Shown here: one piece after another, positions 13,854 through 21,475 of the stretch
How positions within the stretch are numbered: position 1 is the first letter of the stretch
Layout: each line of letters begins with the position of its first letter
Source of the DNA: Pseudomonadota bacterium
Lineage (GTDB): Bacteria; Pseudomonadota; Gammaproteobacteria; Steroidobacterales; Steroidobacteraceae
Direction of reading: 5' to 3'
Length of the DNA: 22,755 nt
Assembly: GCA_018241455.1 (NCBI GenBank)
Contig: JAFEDW010000005.1
Coordinates: forward strand, 1-22,755
Position numbers and translations under genes: made by a program
The notes under the pieces: generated by a model
Told to the model about the DNA's origin: nothing
What the model saw: only the letters and a program-made list of their open reading frames with translations
The model's database searches: none

Positions 13854-14345
13854 CTAGGGCGCGGCCGCGCTCCAGGCCTCGATCTCGGCGCGGTGCGCGG
13901 CATCGTGCTGGCTCATGAACACCGGCAGGTCACACAACGCCACGGCGCCGACGCCATCCTGCGTACCGGCGCGCTGCCATTCGGTCGGCGTGAGCTTCGC
14001 CAGGCGCGTGAGATTGTCCGCCCGCGCGGCCGCGAACGCGGCCAGGCCGGCGTGGATCGAACGGCTGCGGTAATCGCGCGCCGCGGCGATCGCGTCGCCA
14101 TCGAAATCGGCGAGCTGCGGTTGCGATTCCCGGCGCAGGCGCTCGATGCGCAGGCCGAAGCCTTCCCGTTCGAGATCGGCCAGGTGCCAGACCTGTTCCA
14201 CCGGCGAAAACGCCTGGCCGGCGCGTCGCTCGCGCGCCGCCGCATCGTTCAGCTGGCCGAACAGCGCGGCCAGATCTTCCGGCATGCGTGCCAGCGCAGC
14301 GCGCAGTGCGGCGCGGTCAGCGGTCGGGAGCTTGAGGTATTGCAT
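13854..14345 (-). CDS. DinB-like family protein
   Basis: 163 residues, four-helix-bundle DinB/YfiT-type metalloprotein. The three expected metal-binding histidines are present: His54 in 'VEQVWHLADLEREG', His147 and His151 in 'VFMSQHDAAHRAEIEAW'. The family includes thiol transferases (bacillithiol, mycothiol) and many uncharacterised enzymes; despite the name it is unrelated to DNA polymerase IV. The start at 14345 has only a weak GGGA upstream. The stop codon (13856-13854) lies four bases upstream of the DUF885 promoter candidate. Its neighbours do not suggest a substrate. Confidence 0.85.
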   Translation of the reverse strand: MQYLKLPTADRAALRAALARMPEDLAALFGQLNDAAARERRAGQAFSPVEQVWHLADLEREGFGLRIERLRRESQPQLADFDGDAIAAARDYRSRSIHAGLAAFAAARADNLTRLAKLTPTEWQRAGTQDGVGAVALCDLPVFMSQHDAAHRAEIEAWSAAAP

Positions 14346-14440
14346 GGGACGTTCCCGTGACCGCCACGCTCGATCGCGTGGACGGCGAGCAGCATACGCG
14401 CATCATCGCCGGCGCGGCCAGCCCGCCGGCGGACCGCGCT

Positions 14441-14680
14441 TCAGGACTGGAGCTGCTCGATCTGCCCGGCGAGTTGCTGGCGGCGGACTTCCAGCCGCTG
14501 CCACTGCAGTTCGCTGCTCTCGAGTTGCGTCAGCGGCGTGTCGGATTCGTGCCGCAGCGCCCAGAACTCGGCACGCGCGGCGTGCGCGGCGGCGCATGCC
14601 GTTCGATAGCGGCGATCCAGCTTCGCGAGCAGCTGGTCGAGCTCATCGGCAGCGACTTCGCTGTCCAGTCCGTATCCCAT
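14441..14680 (-). CDS. Small coiled-coil hypothetical protein
   Basis: 79 residues from the ATG at 14680 (GGAG eight bases upstream), starting MGYGLDSEVAADELDQLLAK. The frame extends 12 codons further to another ATG, which lacks a ribosome-binding site. The whole protein is charged and helical, with heptad-like leucines ('LDQLLAKLDRRY', 'LTQLESSELQWQRLEVRRQQ', 'LAGQIEQLQ'), so a coiled coil is likely. No membrane segment and no known domain seen. Alone between the DinB-like gene and the two-TM protein. Confidence 0.6.
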   Translation of the reverse strand: MGYGLDSEVAADELDQLLAKLDRRYRTACAAAHAARAEFWALRHESDTPLTQLESSELQWQRLEVRRQQLAGQIEQLQS

Positions 14681-14776
14681 CCTGGATTCTCCGCACGGGG
14701 TGCCTGCGGGGTGCATTGTCCACGCGCTATTTGACAGCGACGTTGCAGTACGGCCGGCGGCGCGGCCCGCGCAGGA

Positions 14777-15142
14777 CTAGCGGCGATCGGGGCGGCGCGG
14801 CGGAAACACGCCGGTCTGACCCGGCTCGCGCATCGAGGGGCCGCCGACGCCCCAAACGCCGGTCTGCTCGTTGCCATCCGGCAGCACCGCCGGTTGCTGC
14901 GGCGGCACGCGCGTGGCGCGCCAGTTCAGCGCCATGACGCGCATCGACAGCAGCACCAGCAGCAGCGCGATCGCGCCATCCGCGAGCGCCTTGAACTCGT
15001 GTCCGGCGCGCCAGGCCGAGGCCACGCCGATGGCGGCCCAGCTGCAGATCAGCGCGATGAACACGACGCCGATGACCACCAGCGCCAGACGCGCCCAGCG
15101 CGTGCCGAAGCGCTCGAGGACCCAGGAAGATTCGCTGGCCAT
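14777..15142 (-). CDS. Two-TM hypothetical membrane protein
   Basis: About 121 residues from the ATG at 15142 (MASESSWVLERFGTRWARLA). Two hydrophobic segments, roughly 20-45 ('LALVVIGVVFIALICSWAAI') and 57-73 ('AIALLLVLLSMRVMAL'). A cytoplasmic-looking, Pro/Gly/Arg-rich tail ends '...GVFPPRRPDRR' and contains two similar pieces, 'EQTGVWGVGGP' and 'GQTGVFPP'. The start is uncertain: ATGs five and nine codons upstream lack a better Shine-Dalgarno. Family not recognised. Confidence 0.6.
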   Translation of the reverse strand: MASESSWVLERFGTRWARLALVVIGVVFIALICSWAAIGVASAWRAGHEFKALADGAIALLLVLLSMRVMALNWRATRVPPQQPAVLPDGNEQTGVWGVGGPSMREPGQTGVFPPRRPDRR

Positions 15143-15181
15143 GATCGGTGACCCCATGTTGGTGCACATCGGCCGCGGACC

Positions 15182-15191
15182 GTCGGCCGAC
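15182..15191. other. Perfect palindrome upstream of the two-TM protein
   Basis: GTCGGCCGAC, a 10-bp palindrome in the divergent 150-nt spacer between the two-TM protein and the MazG-like gene. Possible regulator site, but short GC palindromes are common at this base composition. Confidence 0.25.
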
Positions 15192-15234
15192 CAGAGCTAG
15201 CATGCGACGCGTGTCTCAGTTCCCGCAAGCGGCA

Positions 15235-15262
15235 TTGCCCGGGCAACCCGGCTGGGCATAAT
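15235..15262 (+). promoter_or_regulatory. Promoter of the MazG-like gene with palindrome over the -35
   Basis: TTGCCC (15235-15240), a 16-nt spacer, CATAAT (15257-15262); transcription would start near 15269, about 24 nt before the ATG. The -35 is the left half of the perfect 12-bp palindrome TTGCCCGGGCAA (15235-15246), which could be an operator. Confidence 0.5.
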
Positions 15263-15292
15263 GCCGCGACGCGGTATCCACGGCGGAGCCGC

Positions 15293-15553
15293 ATGCACCT
15301 TCAACACCTAAGGATGGGTACCGTGTCCGTGACGCTCGGCGAACTGAAGGAACTGTTGCTGCGCTTCTCGTGGGAACGGCGCGACTGGCCGCGCGAGGAC
15401 GTGCAGCGCGAATTCGGCGCACTGGTGCTCTACATCATGCAGCAGGCCGATCGCCTCGGCATCGACCTGGTCAGCGCCGGCGAGGCGTGCGTCATGCGCC
15501 AGGCGAACAGCATGCCGACGCTCGTGCCGACGACGCGCGAACTCGACGCCTGA
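15293..15553 (+). CDS. Small protein with a MazG-like helical segment
   Basis: 86 residues. The ATG at 15293 has GGAG four bases upstream and a promoter candidate 24 nt before it; GTG or ATG codons at 15314-15329 are alternative starts. The section 'FGALVLYIMQQADRLGIDLVSAGEACVM' resembles the second half of MazG-type all-alpha NTP pyrophosphatases ('E.GDLLF.LVNLA..LGID...AL'), but the ExxE metal motif of the first helix pair is absent or degenerate. It could therefore be a structural remnant, a half-domain that dimerises, or an unrelated helical protein. It is followed 107 nt later by the EamA gene on the same strand. Confidence 0.6.
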   Translation: MHLQHLRMGTVSVTLGELKELLLRFSWERRDWPREDVQREFGALVLYIMQQADRLGIDLVSAGEACVMRQANSMPTLVPTTRELDA

Positions 15554-15660
15554 AGCCTCGCGCGCTGCGCGCGCGTCAGCCGCGCACGCGCAAAAGATTT
15601 GAACAGCACGCTCGCCGCCGTGCACCATGGCGGCCGACCGTTCCCACACGCGGGGTGTAG

Positions 15661-16521
15661 GTGCCGTTCACTTCCCTGTGCGCCGTGCTGCTCGCGGCGC
15701 TGTGCCATGCCGCCTGGAACCTGCAGGCCAAGCGCGCCGCGGCCTCGCGCCACTTCGTCTGGCTGTACTCGGTGGCCTCGCTGGTCGTGTGGTCGCCGCT
15801 GGTGCTGGCCGTGCTGCTGCTGCAGCGTCCGCACTTCGGCACGGTGCAGTACCTCGCGCTGTTCGGCACCTCGGTGCTGCACCTGCTGTACTCGCTCGCG
15901 TTGCAGGCGGGCTACCGCGCGGCCGACCTGTCGATCGTCTATCCGCTGGCGCGCGGCAGCGGCCCGCTGTTTGCGTTCGCTGGCGCGGCGTTGCTGTTCG
16001 GCGAACGCCCCGGCCCGCTGGCGGTCTGCGGCCTGCTGCTGATCATCGCCGGCATCGTGCTGGTGGCGAACCTGCACCGCGCGTTGCGACACCATGCCGT
16101 TCCGGGACTGGTGTGGGGCGCGGTGACCGGCGCCTGCATCGCCGGCTACACGCTCAACGACGGCTGGGCCGTCAAGGCGCTGGCCGTATCGCCGTTCCTG
16201 ATCGATTTCACCGGCAACTGCTTCCGCGTGCTGGTGCTCACGCCGCAGGCGCTGGCGGAACGTGCCGGGGCGATGAGCGAGTGGCGCGCCTACCGGCTGC
16301 CGGTGCTGACGGTCGCGACGCTCGGGCCGCTGGGGTACATATTGGTGTTGTTCGCGATGCGCCACGCACCGATCAGCCACGTGGCGCCGACGCGCGAACT
16401 CGCGACACTGGTCGGCACCTGGTTCGGCGCGCGGCTGCTCGGCGAGCAGGCCGCCGCGCAACGGCTGATCGGCTCGCTGTGCATCGTAGCCGGCGTCGTC
16501 AGCCTCGCAGTGTCCGGCTGA
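15661..16521 (+). CDS. EamA/DMT-superfamily permease
   Basis: 286-residue inner-membrane protein with about ten hydrophobic segments arranged as two EamA halves (roughly 1-130 and 145-285), as in drug/metabolite transporters. Segment examples: 'VPGLVWGAVTGACIAGYTL' opening the second half and 'LIGSLCIVAGVVSLAVSG' at the C-terminus; 'AADLSIVYPLARGSGPLFA' and 'ISHVAPTRELATLVGTWFGA' are the characteristic end-of-TM3/TM8 repeats. Start is a GTG at 15661, after a GGGGTG stretch; an upstream extension is unsupported. Substrate unknown; the neighbours give no clue. Convergent with the POT gene. Confidence 0.9.
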   Translation: MPFTSLCAVLLAALCHAAWNLQAKRAAASRHFVWLYSVASLVVWSPLVLAVLLLQRPHFGTVQYLALFGTSVLHLLYSLALQAGYRAADLSIVYPLARGSGPLFAFAGAALLFGERPGPLAVCGLLLIIAGIVLVANLHRALRHHAVPGLVWGAVTGACIAGYTLNDGWAVKALAVSPFLIDFTGNCFRVLVLTPQALAERAGAMSEWRAYRLPVLTVATLGPLGYILVLFAMRHAPISHVAPTRELATLVGTWFGARLLGEQAAAQRLIGSLCIVAGVVSLAVSG

Positions 16522-16525
16522 CTAC

Positions 16526-16545
16526 ACGGTGGGTTGACGCCGTTT
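16526..16545 (+). terminator. Weak hairpin between convergent EamA and POT genes
   Basis: ACGGTG-GGTTGA-CGCCGT followed by TT, a 6-bp stem (one U.G) five bases after the EamA stop. The T-run is too short for a confident call. Confidence 0.3.
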
Positions 16546-16553
16546 CGCTGCCC

Positions 16554-18110
16554 TCAGTCTTCGCGCACGTAGGTCTTTTCCCGGTACATCATCGCCACGA
16601 AGATGAACAGGAAACCCGTTCCCGCCATCAGGTAGGCGAAGAAATTGAAGTACTGCGGTCCGACCAGCTTGTAGGTCGACACCTCGCCGCCGCTGGCGTT
16701 CCACGCGCCGCTGGTGGCCACCGGCAGGCGGTGCTCGTTGTCCATCAGGCGCACGCGGTTGCCCTGCACTTCGGCGACGAGGTAGGTTCCGGCGAGCGGC
16801 GCTTCCTTGCCATCGGCGCCATGCACCGTCAGGCCGGTGTTCTCGTTGAAGTCGATTTTCTGGCCGGTGATCATCGTCGTGCCGGACGGCAGGCTGACCC
16901 AGGTCTGCGCGCCGGCGACCACGGACGAGCCGGGCAATTCGCGCACCATCGCCTCGTTGACCACCGCGGTGCCGAGGTTGCCGAGCGAGATGCACCACAG
17001 GTACAGCGCCATGACGAAGCTCTTCAGCCGCAACGGCGCCTGCTTGTACGAGAACTCGAGCGAGGTGATCGACACCAGCACTTCCGCCGCCGACAGCACC
17101 ACGTAGGCGAGCATCTGCCAGTAGACCGAGACGCGGATGCCGGCCTGGATCCGCGACTCGATCCAGCTGATGATCAGGAACGAACCGGCCGCCAGGAACA
17201 GTCCGGCGCCCATCTTGCGCAGCATCGTCACCCGGAAGAACCGCTCGCAGAATGGATAGATGCCGAACGTGAACAACGGCACCATGGCGACGATGAACAG
17301 GCCATTCACGACCTGCACCTGGGCGGGCAGCATCGTGATGCCGAAGCCGATGGTCTTGTCCATCAGGTCGGAGGTGGCCTGCAGCGTCCAGGTGGTGCCA
17401 TTGCTCTGGTCCCACAGCGCCCAGAACACCGCGACGAAGATGTAGACCGCCCACAGCCGGCCGACCAGCCGGAGTCCATCGAGCGAGAACACTTCCTTCA
17501 GCCACGCCTTGCCGGCGGGCGGCACGACGGCGAACTTGTCGCGCCCCAGGTAGAACACCAGCGTGGCCACCGCCATCATCGCCGCGGGCATGCCGAAGGC
17601 GGGCACCGGTCCGTATTTCGCCAGCAGCACCGGGCAGAACCAGATCGAGATCGACGATCCCACGTTGATCGACAGGTAGAAGTAGCTGAACGCGCGCTCG
17701 ATCAGGTGCTTGTTACGGGTCGTGAACTGGTCGCCCACGTTGGTGGATACGCAAGGCTTGATGCCGCCGGTGCCGAAGGCCATCAGCCCGAGGCCGATGA
17801 ACAGCGCTTCCGGCGTGCGCGGCCCGACCGCCAGCACCGCGCAGCCGATCATGTAGGCCACCGAGAAGGTGAGGATCGTGCGGTATTTTCCCCAGAACAC
17901 ATCCGAGACGATGGCGCCGATCATCGGGAAGAAATACGCGCTCACCTTGAACATGTGGCCCCAGACGGTGGCGCGCGCCTGGCCGAAATGCAGCGTCTGC
18001 GTCATGTACACCGCGAGGATCGTGTTGATGCCGTAGTAGCAGAAGCGTTCCGCGAATTCGTTGGCCACGATGTACGGAATGCCTTTCGGCATCTTGTTGG
18101 TGTCGTCCAT
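16554..18110 (-). CDS. POT/PTR2-family proton-coupled peptide transporter
   Basis: 518 residues. The signature 'NEFAERFCYYGI' (E18xxE21-R22) in TM1 and 'FSYFYLSINVGSSISIWFCP' in TM5 identify the proton-dependent oligopeptide transporter family, which imports di- and tripeptides. Twelve hydrophobic segments can be placed. Between TM11 (ends about 388) and TM12 (about 485-507) lies an extra, mostly hydrophilic stretch of about 95 residues with beta-strand character ('TWVSLPSGTTMITGQKIDF', 'GTYLVAEVQGNRVRLMDNEH'), presumably periplasmic. The ATG at 18110 has GAGG seven bases upstream that overlaps the stop of the EipA-like gene, 9 nt away, so the two should be cotranscribed. Confidence 0.93.
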   Translation of the reverse strand: MDDTNKMPKGIPYIVANEFAERFCYYGINTILAVYMTQTLHFGQARATVWGHMFKVSAYFFPMIGAIVSDVFWGKYRTILTFSVAYMIGCAVLAVGPRTPEALFIGLGLMAFGTGGIKPCVSTNVGDQFTTRNKHLIERAFSYFYLSINVGSSISIWFCPVLLAKYGPVPAFGMPAAMMAVATLVFYLGRDKFAVVPPAGKAWLKEVFSLDGLRLVGRLWAVYIFVAVFWALWDQSNGTTWTLQATSDLMDKTIGFGITMLPAQVQVVNGLFIVAMVPLFTFGIYPFCERFFRVTMLRKMGAGLFLAAGSFLIISWIESRIQAGIRVSVYWQMLAYVVLSAAEVLVSITSLEFSYKQAPLRLKSFVMALYLWCISLGNLGTAVVNEAMVRELPGSSVVAGAQTWVSLPSGTTMITGQKIDFNENTGLTVHGADGKEAPLAGTYLVAEVQGNRVRLMDNEHRLPVATSGAWNASGGEVSTYKLVGPQYFNFFAYLMAGTGFLFIFVAMMYREKTYVRED

Positions 18111-18119
18111 GCGAGGTCC

Positions 18120-18713
18120 TCAGAACGGGTTGATGCGTTTCTGCGGCGAGAAGTGCATGTAGCTGACGGCCACGCCCTGGCGCCAGCCGACGCCGAAGCG
18201 CACCGGCGCGATGACGCTGGAGCCGTTCTGCACGTAGTTGACGCCGAAGCCGCCGACGAAATACAGGCTCCCTTCGACGCCCGGATAACGGCGGAACAGG
18301 TGCGCGCTGTCGGGCAGGTCATAGACCAGTGCAAACACCTTGACCGCGTTCGCGCCGACATCGAAACCCAGCGACGGACCCTGCCAGAAGACCTTCTGGC
18401 CTGCGCCGCCCTTGTAGACCAATTCACCGTGGCCATAGCGCAGGCCCACGCCGATGGCGCCGCCCGCTTCCTCGCCGCGGATGATCGCGACCGGCTGGCC
18501 TTTCTCCTTCAGCACTTTCTGCAGCACCTTGCCGAGGTCCTGCGCGCCGTTCTTGAAGAAGTCATTGGCGGCCTTGGTGACCTCGTCGTCGCTGTAGGTC
18601 GCGTGCGGCGCGGGCGCCGCCTGTGCGGCGGCAGCGATGCGCGGCGGCGCCGCGACTCCAGCCGCCGCCAGCAGCAGCGCGGACAGCAACATGTTCTTGC
18701 TCTTTCGATACAT
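18120..18713 (-). CDS. EipA/DUF1134-family envelope protein
   Basis: 197 residues from the ATG at 18713 (AAGGAG eight bases upstream; a GTG three codons earlier is less likely). A signal peptide ('MLLSALLLAAAGVAAPPRIA', cleavage near 'AAA|AQA') leads to an exported protein. The region 'AIIRGEEAGGAIGVGLRYGHG', 'QKVFWQGPSLGFDVGANAV' and the terminal 'MHFSPQKRINPF' match DUF1134. The characterised member of that family, EipA of Brucella, is a periplasmic protein needed for envelope integrity. Here the role is unknown; the POT transporter follows directly. Upstream is a 65-aa membrane protein, 33 nt away. Confidence 0.85.
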   Translation of the reverse strand: MYRKSKNMLLSALLLAAAGVAAPPRIAAAAQAAPAPHATYSDDEVTKAANDFFKNGAQDLGKVLQKVLKEKGQPVAIIRGEEAGGAIGVGLRYGHGELVYKGGAGQKVFWQGPSLGFDVGANAVKVFALVYDLPDSAHLFRRYPGVEGSLYFVGGFGVNYVQNGSSVIAPVRFGVGWRQGVAVSYMHFSPQKRINPF

Positions 18714-18746
18714 GGTCTTCACTCCTTGGCATCAAGTCTTCAGGCC

Positions 18747-18944
18747 TCAGGGCCGAGCGCCGCCGATCAACCGTGCCGGCAGCATAACGAGCGCGCGCAG
18801 GAAGGCAAACACACCCTCGAACGCGATACCCACGATGCGGAACGGCAGCGAAATCAGCCAGACGATCGGCCACAGCACCAGCGCCAGCAGGGCCAACGGC
18901 CAGCACAGCAGCAGCAACAGCAGCCACAACAACAACTTCAACAT
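18747..18944 (-). CDS. Conserved small membrane protein
   Basis: 65 residues, MLKLLLWLLLLLLCWPLALL then a second amphipathic/hydrophobic part ('LVLWPIVWLISLPFRIVGIA', 'FEGVFAFLRALVMLPARLIGG'). GGGAGG lies eight bases before the ATG at 18944. The first seven bases overlap the end of the ubiI-like gene, so it is probably translated from the same mRNA. I recall similar short proteins in Xanthomonadales, but no function is known to me. It could be a peripheral membrane anchor or an assembly factor. Confidence 0.7.
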   Translation of the reverse strand: MLKLLLWLLLLLLCWPLALLALVLWPIVWLISLPFRIVGIAFEGVFAFLRALVMLPARLIGGARP

Positions 18945-20245
18945 TGCGCTTCCCTCCCGCGCGACACAGCCGGCGCCACCGCGAAACCGCGGCGCGCCAG
19001 CGCCGGCACTTCACCGGCAAGCCCGAGCGCGCGGCGCGCGAAGCTGCGCCGCAGCAGCGGATTCACCGCCGCCAGTGCCAGCAGCCGCGCGGCGATCCAG
19101 CCTGCGGGGGAAGGTCCACGCGCGAACACCTCGTTGAAACCGCTCATCGCCCAGCTCATCAGCGTGTCGTGCGTCAGCCGCTGCTGCTCGTAGCGCCTGA
19201 GCAGCCGTGCGGCGCCGGGATCCTCGCCTTCCGCGACGCCGGCCGACAACACGCCGCATAGTGCGGCGGCGTCCATGAACCCGAGATTAACGCCCTGCCC
19301 GGCCAGCGGGTGGATCACGTGCGCCGCGTCGCCGACCAGTGCCGCGCGGGGGCCGATCAGCGTCACGGATGTCGCTCGACGCAGTGGCAGGCTCAGGCGC
19401 TCGCCCGCGAGCGTGGTCGTGCCCAGCACGCCGTCGCTGGCGGCCTCGAGGCGACGCGAAAATTCCGCCGGCGCCAGCTTCATCAATTCCTCGGCCAGCG
19501 CGCTGTCGGCCGACCAGACGATCGAACAACGGCCGTCGAACAGCGGCAGCAAGGCCAGCGGACCGGTGCCAAGGAAGCGCTGCCAGGCCGTGTGCTGGTG
19601 TGGTTTCGAGGTCGCGATGTTGGCGACGATGGCGCTCTGCCGATAGTCGTGCTCGCGCACGGCGAGCGACAGCAGCTCGCGCACCTGCGAGCGTGCGCCG
19701 TCCGCGCCGATGACGAGCCGTGCCGAGTACTCGCCGCCGTCGGTGCCAACGCGCGCCGCGGCGGCATCGCTCGCCAGCGAACGCAGGCGCGAGGCGATGA
19801 CGCGCCCGCCCTGCGCACGAAAACTCAGCTGCGCCGCGGCGGCGAGCGCGCGATTTTCGATGATGTAACCGAGGTTCGCCTCGGCCAATTCCGCCGCCGA
19901 GAACGCCAGCGTGCCGGGCCCATCGGCGGGCGCGGATTCATGCCAGATGCGCATGCGCTCGTAGGCGCAGACCCGCTCGTGCGGCAGGTGTTCCCAAGCG
20001 CCCGCATTGCGCAACAGGCATTCGCTGGCGCGCGAGATCGCCGCCACGCGCAGGTCGGCGCCTGCCCCGCCGGCGGGCGCGGCACGCGGCGCGCCATCGT
20101 GCCCGTCCAGTTCCGGCGCGAGCAGCGCCACGCGCTCGGGCGGCACGCCGCCGTGCCGCGCCAGCAGCGCGGCGACCGTGGCGCCGTTCGGGCCGCCACC
20201 GACGACGACGATGTCGAAATCCGTATGGGCGCGCGCCGCGCTCAT
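18938..20245 (-). CDS. ubiI: UbiH/UbiF/VisC-type FAD monooxygenase, probably UbiI
   Basis: 435 residues; class A flavoprotein monooxygenase hydroxylating the benzoquinol ring in ubiquinone synthesis. The FAD motif is 'IVVVGGGPNGATVAALLAR' (G16, G18, G21), the DG motif 'VIGADGARSQVRELL', and the GD motif 'AALVGDAAHVIHPLAGQGVN' (G305, D306). The symbol rests on position: in E. coli the gene after pepP-ubiH is ubiI (C5 hydroxylase), but UbiF- or UbiM-like specificity cannot be excluded from sequence alone. It starts inside the stop of ubiH (ATGA overlap) and its end overlaps the next small gene by seven bases. Confidence 0.88.
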   Translation of the reverse strand: MSAARAHTDFDIVVVGGGPNGATVAALLARHGGVPPERVALLAPELDGHDGAPRAAPAGGAGADLRVAAISRASECLLRNAGAWEHLPHERVCAYERMRIWHESAPADGPGTLAFSAAELAEANLGYIIENRALAAAAQLSFRAQGGRVIASRLRSLASDAAAARVGTDGGEYSARLVIGADGARSQVRELLSLAVREHDYRQSAIVANIATSKPHQHTAWQRFLGTGPLALLPLFDGRCSIVWSADSALAEELMKLAPAEFSRRLEAASDGVLGTTTLAGERLSLPLRRATSVTLIGPRAALVGDAAHVIHPLAGQGVNLGFMDAAALCGVLSAGVAEGEDPGAARLLRRYEQQRLTHDTLMSWAMSGFNEVFARGPSPAGWIAARLLALAAVNPLLRRSFARRALGLAGEVPALARRGFAVAPAVSRGREAQC

Positions 20246-21462
20246 GGGCACACCGGCAGTCCGCGCAGCAGGCGCGGCGCTTCGGCGCCGAAGCCCCAGC
20301 TGACGCGCGACAACGCCTGCTTGGCAGCGGGAGCCAGATCGAACAGCGCGAGCCCGAGGTTGCGCGCAGCCGCCACGCCGGGCCGGCCGCTGGCGAACAG
20401 CCTCACCAATCCGTCGGTAAAGCCGATCATGCCGCGCCGGTCGGATGCGCGGCGGCGTTCGTAATCCTCGAGCACCGCCGGCGAGCCCGGGTCGGGAGCG
20501 GGCGCGAGGATCTCGGCCAGCAGCGCCGCATCGCGCAGGCCGAGGTTGAATCCCTGCCCCGCCACCGGGTGCAGCGCCTGTGCCGCATTGCCGACGAGCA
20601 CCGCGCGCGTGCCCACCATGCGTTCCGCGCGGCTGAGGCGCAGCGGATACGCCGCGCGTGTGCCGACCTGCGCGATGCGCCCGATACGCCAACCGAAATC
20701 AGCCTGCAGGGCGGCGGCGAACGACGAGTCGTCGAGCGCGCACACGGCGCGCGCGCGCGCCGGCGCCAGCGTCCAGACCACCGTGTAGCGTCCGTCCGCC
20801 AGCGGCAGCACCGCCAGCGGTCCGGTGGCGGTAAAACGCTCGAAGGCAATGCCGGCCGCGGGCCGGTCGGTGAGCACGTGCACGACCACCGCGACCTGCT
20901 CGTAATCCTCGAGTTCGGCGCCGATGCCCGCAGCCGCCCGCACCAGCGACTGCGCGCCATCGGCCGCGACCACGACACGCGCCTCGACTCGTTCGGACGC
21001 GGCGCCGATCACGAGCCGCGCCGCGTCGGCATCGAGCTGCAGCTCGCTGACCTGCGCGGGATTGCGGATCGCGAGCGCGGGCTGCGCGGCGAGCTGGCGC
21101 CACAGCGCCTGCCCGATCGCCCGGTTGGGCACGACGTAGCCGAGCGCCTCGACGCCTTGTTCGGCCGCGGACAAGCGTGCCGCGCCGGCGTGGCCGGCGT
21201 CGGAGACGCGGATCTCGCGCACCGCGGCCGCGTGCGCGGCCAGGTGCGGCCACACGCCGAGCGTTTCGAACACGCGCCGGCTGCCGTTGCCGAGCGCCGT
21301 GGTGCGATCATCGAAACTGGGCTGCTGGCTCGAATCGGGAACGACCGCTTCGACCAGCAGCACGCGCTGGCGCGTCGCGGCGAGCGCGAGCGCGAGGCTG
21401 GCCCCCACCATGCCGCCGCCGACGATGGCGATATCGACCTGCGTGGCGGCAGCGGCAGTCAT
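20242..21462 (-). CDS. ubiH: 2-octaprenyl-6-methoxyphenol hydroxylase (UbiH)
   Basis: 406 residues; FAD monooxygenase of aerobic ubiquinone biosynthesis (C1 hydroxylation). FAD motif 'IAIVGGGMVGASLALALAAT', then 'FDDRTTALGNGSRRVFETLG', DG motif 'VVAADGAQSLVRAAAG', and 'RAVLVGNAAQALHPVAGQG' (G291, N292). The Asn in place of the usual Asp of the GD motif is also found in E. coli UbiH ('GNAAQTLHP'), which supports UbiH over its paralogues. It lies 13 nt behind pepP and overlaps the ubiI-like gene by four bases. Confidence 0.95.
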   Translation of the reverse strand: MTAAAATQVDIAIVGGGMVGASLALALAATRQRVLLVEAVVPDSSQQPSFDDRTTALGNGSRRVFETLGVWPHLAAHAAAVREIRVSDAGHAGAARLSAAEQGVEALGYVVPNRAIGQALWRQLAAQPALAIRNPAQVSELQLDADAARLVIGAASERVEARVVVAADGAQSLVRAAAGIGAELEDYEQVAVVVHVLTDRPAAGIAFERFTATGPLAVLPLADGRYTVVWTLAPARARAVCALDDSSFAAALQADFGWRIGRIAQVGTRAAYPLRLSRAERMVGTRAVLVGNAAQALHPVAGQGFNLGLRDAALLAEILAPAPDPGSPAVLEDYERRRASDRRGMIGFTDGLVRLFASGRPGVAAARNLGLALFDLAPAAKQALSRVSWGFGAEAPRLLRGLPVCP

Positions 21463-21475
21463 CCGTACGCGCGCC

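Noticed and set aside
14364..14381. CCACGC-N6-GCGTGG inverted repeat upstream of the DinB-like gene as an operator
   Set aside because: Only 6 bp in very GC-rich sequence, with no promoter hexamers around it; not distinguishable from chance.
15555..15600. GC hairpin between the MazG-like gene and EamA as a terminator
   Set aside because: The stem is imperfect (bulged) and is followed by AAAAG rather than a T-run; alternating GC sequence gives many such pairings by chance.
15627..19193. A 1188-codon open frame on the plus strand across EamA, POT, EipA and ubiI genes
   Set aside because: It is antisense to, or out of frame with, well-supported genes. Its translation is rich in His, Arg, Ala and Gln, with no domain, as expected from GC-rich antisense codons.
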